A stretch of 64,000 nucleotides of DNA, taken from contig DEXV01000004.1 in assembly GCA_002364325.1 (NCBI GenBank), positions 1-64,000 of the forward strand, in the 5' to 3' direction. Below, piece after piece: positions 59,944-64,000 of this stretch. The position numbers and the translations under genes are program-made. Within the stretch, counting starts at the first letter, position 1. Each line of letters opens with the position of its first letter. The notes below the pieces were generated by a model, which was not told the DNA's origin, did not search any database, and saw only the letters and a list, made by a program, of their open reading frames with translations. This DNA comes from Gillisia sp. UBA3175. Its GTDB lineage: Bacteria > Bacteroidota > Bacteroidia > Flavobacteriales > Flavobacteriaceae.

Positions 59944-60015
59944 GGTCCGTTCGTCTAGGGGTTAGGACGCATGGTTTTCATCCATGTAACAGGGGTTCGA
60001 TTCCCCTACGGACTA
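59944..60015 (+). tRNA. tRNA-Glu (anticodon TTC), copy 2
   Basis: Identical in all 72 bases to the copy at 59794. The 78-base spacer between them contains TGCTTGTTGAA twice (59888-59898 and 59907-59917). No separate promoter is obvious, so both probably come from one transcript. rpsT starts 28 bases later. Confidence 0.95.
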
Positions 60016-60043
60016 CTTTAAAAATAATTAAATAATATTTGTA

Positions 60044-60292
60044 ATGGCAAATCATAAGTCAGCGTTAAAAAGAATCCGTAGCAATGAGACCAAACGTCTT
60101 AGAAATCGCTACCAGCATAAAACTACCAGAAACGCCATCAAAAGATTGCGTGAGGCAGACAAAAAGGATGCTGAAACATTATTCCCATCTGTAGCTTCTA
60201 TGATAGATAAATTGGCGAAGAATAATATCATTCATGATAATAAAGCGTCTAATTTAAAATCTAAATTAGCTAAGCACGTAGCTGCACTTTAG
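60044..60292 (+). CDS. rpsT: 30S ribosomal protein S20
   Basis: Encodes an 82-residue basic helical protein that binds 16S rRNA in the body of the subunit. ANHKSALKRIRSNETKRLRN and the C-terminal HDNKASNLKSKLAKHV are standard. It lies 28 bases after the second tRNA-Glu and has its own terminator. Confidence 0.96.
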   Translation: MANHKSALKRIRSNETKRLRNRYQHKTTRNAIKRLREADKKDAETLFPSVASMIDKLAKNNIIHDNKASNLKSKLAKHVAAL

Positions 60293-60323
60293 TATAACTA
60301 AAATAGTGTTCAATTTATAGATG

Positions 60324-60357
60324 AACTGTTGAAAATGAAAATTTTCAGCAGTTTTTT
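60324..60357 (+). terminator. Intrinsic terminator after rpsT
   Basis: AACTGTTGAAAAT, loop GAAA, ATTTTCAGCAGTTTTTT: a stem of 13 positions with one mismatch and a T-tract, 32 bases after the rpsT stop. Confidence 0.85.
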
Positions 60358-60430
60358 CGTTTCAAATTTTAGGTTTTAAATAAGGCGAATTATCCTTTAT
60401 CAGCTAAAAGAAAATAGAATTACCTAAAAT

Positions 60431-61036
60431 TTAATTGCCAATAAATTGATTGTTGATATTTTCAATAAATCCTAAGACCTCATCTTTTCCGAGGTTGCTT
60501 GTAGAGGAAGTGATGAAGTATTCTGGCATCTCCAACCAAGTTTCCAACATCTTATTCTTATAACCCTCAATATTTCTAGTTAAAGCATTTGGCTTAAGCT
60601 TATCTGCTTTGGTAAAAATCACACAGAAAGGAATTCCGTGCTCTCCCAGCCATTCCATAAACTCTAGATCTATGGGTTGAGGCTCATGCCTGCTATCTAT
60701 TAATACAAAGGCACAAAGCATTTGTGCTCGGTGTTCGAAGTAAGCAGTTATAAATTTTTGAAAGGTATTCTTGATAGATTTAGATACTCTAGCGTATCCG
60801 TATCCCGGTAGATCCACTAAATGCCAATCTTTATTGATAAGGAAATGGTTGATCAACTGAGTTTTTCCAGGTCTTCCTGAAGTTTTAGCCAAACTCTTTC
60901 GTCCAGTGATCATATTAATTAGAGAAGACTTTCCAACATTACTTCTACCAATAAAAGCATACTCTGGCAGTTTGCTGTCAGGACATTTTGCAACATCACT
61001 GTTGCTCACTACAAATTCAGAAGATTTTATTATCAT
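60431..61036 (-). CDS. engB: Ribosome-biogenesis GTPase EngB/YsxC
   Basis: Encodes 201 residues. The GTPase motifs are GRSNVGKSSLIN (G1), TPGKTQ-type SGRPGKTQLINHF (G2), DLPGYGYARVSK (G3) and FTKADKLKP (G4). EngB acts in late assembly of the 50S subunit. It follows the alpha/beta hydrolase gene by 9 bases on the same strand. Confidence 0.95.
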   Translation of the reverse strand: MIIKSSEFVVSNSDVAKCPDSKLPEYAFIGRSNVGKSSLINMITGRKSLAKTSGRPGKTQLINHFLINKDWHLVDLPGYGYARVSKSIKNTFQKFITAYFEHRAQMLCAFVLIDSRHEPQPIDLEFMEWLGEHGIPFCVIFTKADKLKPNALTRNIEGYKNKMLETWLEMPEYFITSSTSNLGKDEVLGFIENINNQFIGN

Positions 61037-61045
61037 TACTTAATC

Positions 61046-61810
61046 TTAGAAAGATCTTTTTTGAAGCCATTCGAACAATAGCTCATTAAATGTGTCTGGG
61101 TGTTCCATCATAGCTGCATGCCCACATTCATCTATCCAATAAAGGTCGGAGTCTGGTAAGAGCTTATTAAAGTCCTCTGCAACATCTGGAGGTGTTACAT
61201 TATCATTCTTTCCCCAAATTATACAAGTTGGGGTTTTCATTTTTGGAAGATCCTTAGCCATATTATGGCGAATTGCACTTTTTGCTATTGCTAAGGTTTT
61301 TATCAATTTGTTCCGGTCACCTACGGTAACATAAACTTCATCTACGATCTCTTTGGTTGCAACCGCGGGATCGTAAAATACGTTTTGTGCTTTTTTCTTT
61401 ATAAATTCATAATCGCCACGCCTTGGATAACTTTCTCCCATCGCATTCTCGTATAATCCAGAGCTCCCCGTGATTACAAGACCTTTTACAAGTTCAGGAT
61501 ATAATTTTGTGCAAATCAAAGCAATGTGCCCTCCCAGAGAATTTCCAAGTAAGATAACCTCGGAGTATCCCTTATAATTTATAAAATCTTTTAGGTATTT
61601 GGCAAATGTGGCAACACTTGTTTTAAGCAAGGTCATATTGTAAAGTGGCAATTCTGGTATAAGGACCTTATATCCTTTCTCTGGAAAGTAATTTACTACA
61701 CCATCAAAATTACTTAGTCCGCCCATAAGTCCATGTAAAATAACGATTGGCGTTCCTTCCCCTTTTTCTAGGTAGGTGAATTTTCCTTCTTGCTGTAAAT
61801 CGTGTTCCAT
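61046..61810 (-). CDS. Alpha/beta-hydrolase
   Basis: Encodes 254 residues from MEHDLQQEGKF. The oxyanion-hole HG is in VILHGLMGGLSNF and the nucleophile Ser in LLGNSLGGHIAL; His near the C-terminus is in ECGHAAMMEHPD and the Asp in IWGKNDNVTP. Substrate is unknown. The promoter at 61836-61843 supports this start; the earlier ATG at 61825 would lie almost at the transcript start. engB follows. Confidence 0.87.
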   Translation of the reverse strand: MEHDLQQEGKFTYLEKGEGTPIVILHGLMGGLSNFDGVVNYFPEKGYKVLIPELPLYNMTLLKTSVATFAKYLKDFINYKGYSEVILLGNSLGGHIALICTKLYPELVKGLVITGSSGLYENAMGESYPRRGDYEFIKKKAQNVFYDPAVATKEIVDEVYVTVGDRNKLIKTLAIAKSAIRHNMAKDLPKMKTPTCIIWGKNDNVTPPDVAEDFNKLLPDSDLYWIDECGHAAMMEHPDTFNELLFEWLQKRSF

Positions 61811-61835
61811 GTATGCCCTTTGCAATTAGCAATCG

Positions 61836-61843
61836 CAAATATA
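61836..61843 (-). promoter_or_regulatory. -7 promoter box of the hydrolase-engB unit
   Basis: On the minus strand TATATTTG matches TAnnTTTG. A transcript starting a few bases downstream would begin close to 61829, giving a leader of about 19 bases to the ATG at 61810. Confidence 0.5.
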
Positions 61844-61969
61844 GCGATTTCAGTACAAGTATAATCATTTTTACTCAATACACAGTTTAATTCTAAGATG
61901 CATTTGTACTTCAAAAACACAAATAAATTCTATTAAAAAATGTATAAAATTCATGTATTTGAGCAAGCC

Positions 61970-62011
61970 GCTGAAACCTAATGAAGTAGCTCTATTTAGA
62001 AGTGTTTCAGC
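61970..62011. repeat. Inverted repeat upstream of mraZ
   Basis: GCTGAAAC (61970-61977) and GTTTCAGC (62004-62011) form perfect 8-base arms with a 26-base loop in the divergent hydrolase-mraZ region. Role unknown. Confidence 0.35.
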
Positions 62012-62036
62012 CTAATAGGTGGAAAAACTTATCAAC

Positions 62037-62064
62037 AAAGTGGTGAAAAGTGGTAAAAAGTGGT
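62037..62064 (+). promoter_or_regulatory. Three phased AAAGTGGT boxes, candidate MraZ operator
   Basis: AAAGTGGT occurs at 62037-62044, 62047-62054 and 62057-62064, exactly 10 bases apart, one helical turn. MraZ is known to bind tandem GTGG/TGGG-type repeats at this spacing upstream of its own gene. A degenerate GTGG is also at 62019. The boxes cover the -33 zone of the promoter at 62076-62083, as expected for autorepression. Confidence 0.7.
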
Positions 62065-62075
62065 AATAATTTCAA

Positions 62076-62083
62076 TATATTTG
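62076..62083 (+). promoter_or_regulatory. -7 promoter box of mraZ/dcw cluster
   Basis: TATATTTG matches TAnnTTTG, 18 bases before the GTG start at 62102. The -33 zone coincides with the third AAAGTGGT box. This is probably the main promoter of the division cluster that starts here. Confidence 0.62.
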
Positions 62084-62101
62084 AAACTATAAAGGAACTA
62101 A

Positions 62102-62572
62102 GTGGTAAATCTAATTGGAACATACGAATGCAAAGTAGATGCTAAAGGGCGTCTAATGGTGCCGTCTGCCTTAAAAAAGCAGCTAGCTCCAGTTTTGCAG
62201 GAAGGTTTTGTTTTGAAAAGATCTGTTTTTCAGCCTTGTTTGGAATTATATCCTATGGATGTTTGGAATGAGATGATGAAAAAGGTGAACAGCTTGAACA
62301 GGTTTAAAAAGAAGAACAACGACTTTATACGAAGATTTACAGCTGGTGTTAAAACCGTAGAAGTTGATGCAAATGGACGTTTGCTAATACCAAAAGATCT
62401 TTTTGGCTTTGCTGAAATGGATAAGGAGGTAGTGCTTTCTTCTGCGATTAACATTATTGAGATCTGGGATAAAAATAAATATGAAAATGCCATAGATGTT
62501 TCTGCCGATGATTTTGCGGATCTAGCAGAAGAAGTTATGGGTAACGATGATTTTGATGGAGGAGTATCATAA
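62102..62572 (+). CDS. mraZ: Transcriptional regulator MraZ
   Basis: Encodes 156 residues from a GTG start (VNLIGTYECKVDAKGRLMVP). The protein has two AbrB/SpoVT-like swapped-hairpin domains with the DxxGR motifs CKVDAKGRLMVP and EVDANGRLLIPKDL. It binds the repeats at its own promoter and controls division/cell-wall genes. Its stop codon lies inside the rsmH gene, giving a 17-base overlap. Confidence 0.94.
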   Translation: MVNLIGTYECKVDAKGRLMVPSALKKQLAPVLQEGFVLKRSVFQPCLELYPMDVWNEMMKKVNSLNRFKKKNNDFIRRFTAGVKTVEVDANGRLLIPKDLFGFAEMDKEVVLSSAINIIEIWDKNKYENAIDVSADDFADLAEEVMGNDDFDGGVS

Positions 62573-63455
62573 TCCAGTATTACTAAAGGAATCTGTGGAT
62601 GGTTTAAATATTAAACCAGACGGGGTCTATGTAGATGTAACTTTTGGAGGCGGTGGTCATTCCAAAGAGATTTTAAGTAGGTTGGGAGAAAAAGGAAAGT
62701 TATATGCCTTTGATCAAGATGAAGATGCGTTGGATAATGTAATAGATGACCCGAGATTTACTTTAATAAACGAAAATTTTAGATTCATAAAAAGATTCTT
62801 GCGCTTCCATGGTGTAAAGAAGGTAGATGGTATACTAGGTGATTTCGGAGTTTCTTCTCACCAATTCAATGTTGCGGAACGTGGTTTTTCTACCAGATTC
62901 GAAGCTAAATTGGATATGAGAATGAGTCAGAAAAGCAATTTAAGCGCTTTTGAAGTGATTAATGAATACGATCATGAGCAATTAAAAAAGTTATTTTTTG
63001 AGTATGCCGATCTAAGAAATGCTTCAATAATAGCTTCAGCAATAATTAAGGCTAGAGAAGAAGCTCCAATAGAAAGCAGTGATCAATTAAAGGAAGTACT
63101 TCAGCCTTTTTTATTTAAAGAAAAGGAGCATAAGATACTTGCGCAGATCTATCAGGCAATTCGCATAGAAGTAAATCAGGAAATAGCAGTTTTAAAGGAG
63201 TTCTTATTACAAACTGAAGAGCTTTTAGGAAAAGGAGGAAGAGTTAGTCTTATTTCCTATCATTCTTTAGAAGACAGACTGGTAAAGCGATATATAAGAA
63301 GCGGGATGTTTGAAGGGGAGCCGGAAAAGGATTTCTACGGAAATATTAGTGTGCCCTTTAAAAAAGTAGGAGGACTTGTTGTTCCCTCTGCAGATGAAAT
63401 ATATAAGAACAACAGGGCAAGAAGTGCAAAACTTAGAATAGCAGCGAGACTTTAA
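62556..63455 (+). CDS. rsmH: 16S rRNA (cytosine-1402-N4)-methyltransferase
   Basis: Encodes 299 residues from ATG 62556 (MEEYHNPVLLKESVDGLNIK), the conserved start region; another ATG three codons earlier (62547) is possible. SAM-binding motif VDVTFGGGGHSKEIL and the C-terminal SYHSLEDRLVKRYIRSG are diagnostic. It overlaps mraZ by 17 bases, so it is translationally coupled, as usual in the dcw cluster. Confidence 0.94.
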   Translation: MEEYHNPVLLKESVDGLNIKPDGVYVDVTFGGGGHSKEILSRLGEKGKLYAFDQDEDALDNVIDDPRFTLINENFRFIKRFLRFHGVKKVDGILGDFGVSSHQFNVAERGFSTRFEAKLDMRMSQKSNLSAFEVINEYDHEQLKKLFFEYADLRNASIIASAIIKAREEAPIESSDQLKEVLQPFLFKEKEHKILAQIYQAIRIEVNQEIAVLKEFLLQTEELLGKGGRVSLISYHSLEDRLVKRYIRSGMFEGEPEKDFYGNISVPFKKVGGLVVPSADEIYKNNRARSAKLRIAARL

Positions 63456-63505
63456 ATAAACTGGATCTAATTAGAATTCAACTTAAATAAAGAATAAAGG
63501 ATAGA

Positions 63506-63823
63506 ATGAAGCAAGGAGTGTATAACATATTAAAGGCCAATTTTCTTATAAGTAATGATGCGGTTAAGAATTGGAGATTCATTGTCTTTTGCACGATTCT
63601 CGCCATAATAATGATTGCCTGTTCACACAGTGCCGAGCGTAAAGTTCACAATATTGCTAGGCTAAATAATGAAGTAAGAGAGCTTAGAAGTGAGTTTGTA
63701 GATATGCGATCTATTTTAATGAAACTTAAAATGGAATCTACAATTACAAATAAAATGGCTTTTAGGGGAGTAAAGCCTTCAGAAACTCCGCCACAAAAAA
63801 TTAAAATCAACATTAAAGAATAA
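63506..63823 (+). CDS. ftsL: FtsL-like cell-division protein
   Basis: Encodes 105 residues with one membrane helix (WRFIVFCTILAIIMIACSHS) followed by a coiled-coil-like segment (VHNIARLNNEVRELRSEFVD). This is the size, topology and location (between rsmH and ftsI) expected for FtsL. Sequence similarity in this family is low, so position carries much of the evidence. Confidence 0.82.
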   Translation: MKQGVYNILKANFLISNDAVKNWRFIVFCTILAIIMIACSHSAERKVHNIARLNNEVRELRSEFVDMRSILMKLKMESTITNKMAFRGVKPSETPPQKIKINIKE

Positions 63824-63831
63824 TCAAAACA

Positions 63832-64000
63832 TTGGCAACCAACGAAAAGCACATATTGAACCGTTTGTACTTTGTAGCCGGATGTATGTTCATCTTCGCG
63901 GTGGCAGTGATTATTCAGTTGCTAAATATTCAGTTTGTAGAAGGGGACAAATACAAACAAATGGCTGAAGATCGTACTTTCAGAAATTTCACCATTCCAG
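63832..64000 (+). CDS. ftsI: Peptidoglycan transpeptidase FtsI/PBP3, 5' part
   Basis: The frame opens at TTG 63832 (no ATG fits) and runs off the window, 56 codons. The N-terminus ATNEKHILNRLYFVAGCM and hydrophobic IFAVAVIIQLLNIQFV are the single membrane helix, followed by the GDKYKQMAEDRTFRNFTIP dimerisation-domain start seen in penicillin-binding proteins. It lies 8 bases after ftsL in the dcw order. Confidence 0.9.
   Translation, partial: MATNEKHILNRLYFVAGCMFIFAVAVIIQLLNIQFVEGDKYKQMAEDRTFRNFTIP

Overview
The window looks like a chromosomal segment of a flavobacterium (Bacteroidota, Flavobacteriaceae), probably marine or saline. The evidence is: low G+C; flavobacterial r-protein sequences and gene order; TAnnTTTG-type -7 promoter boxes with few Shine-Dalgarno sites; a type 9 secretion (T9SS) type B C-terminal domain; an OmpP1/FadL porin; a fused SecDF; DUF6588 and DUF2911 proteins; and a proton-pumping rhodopsin beside a Blh dioxygenase. 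The species cannot be named from the sequence alone. I see no phage, transposase, CRISPR array or clear genomic island, so this is core-genome DNA with some accessory genes.

Layout. 1-11,312: the S10-spc-alpha ribosomal protein super-operon from the 3' end of rpsS to rplQ, including secY, infA, a 38-codon rpmJ and rpoA, closed by a strong terminator. 11,355-18,068: a secreted protein of unknown function, carA, eno, gltA and two adjacent amidinotransferase-fold hydrolases (an arginine-deiminase-like protein and CtlX). 18,118-22,654: mostly minus-strand membrane and accessory genes (BCCT transporter, SDR/DUF2867, MarC). 22,767-28,897: argS, the divergent rhodopsin/blh pair, ffh and folD. 28,953-34,527: a minus-strand run (DUF1232, AI-2E-type permease, VOC protein, Rho-N protein, RluF-like pseudouridine synthase, small membrane protein, lipoprotein, HerA-like ATPase). 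34,929-49,323: Na+/H+ antiporter, two exported peptidoglycan peptidases, queE, asnB, gyrB, mdh and secDF. 49,413-53,236: a minus-strand run folE-cysS-yidD-lgt-DUF192. 53,383-57,946: surface genes. 58,066-60,292: proS, two identical tRNA-Glu genes and rpsT. 60,431-64,000: engB with an alpha/beta hydrolase, then the start of the dcw division cluster (mraZ, rsmH, ftsL, ftsI).

How the parts work together. Most genes serve translation (r-proteins, four tRNA synthetases, tRNA-Glu, IF-1), protein export (SecY, SecDF, Ffh, YidD, Lgt) and the cell envelope. Blh makes retinal for the rhodopsin, giving light-driven proton export. The two amidinohydrolases could convert arginine to citrulline and then to ornithine. 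FolE supplies the pterin precursor used on the way to the QueE reaction.

The points most worth following up are: a glycine in the rhodopsin at the position that opens the carotenoid-antenna fenestration in xanthorhodopsin; three phased AAAGTGGT boxes over the mraZ promoter; the amidinohydrolase pair; and folded inverted repeats in each of the three long gaps of the otherwise compact r-protein operon.
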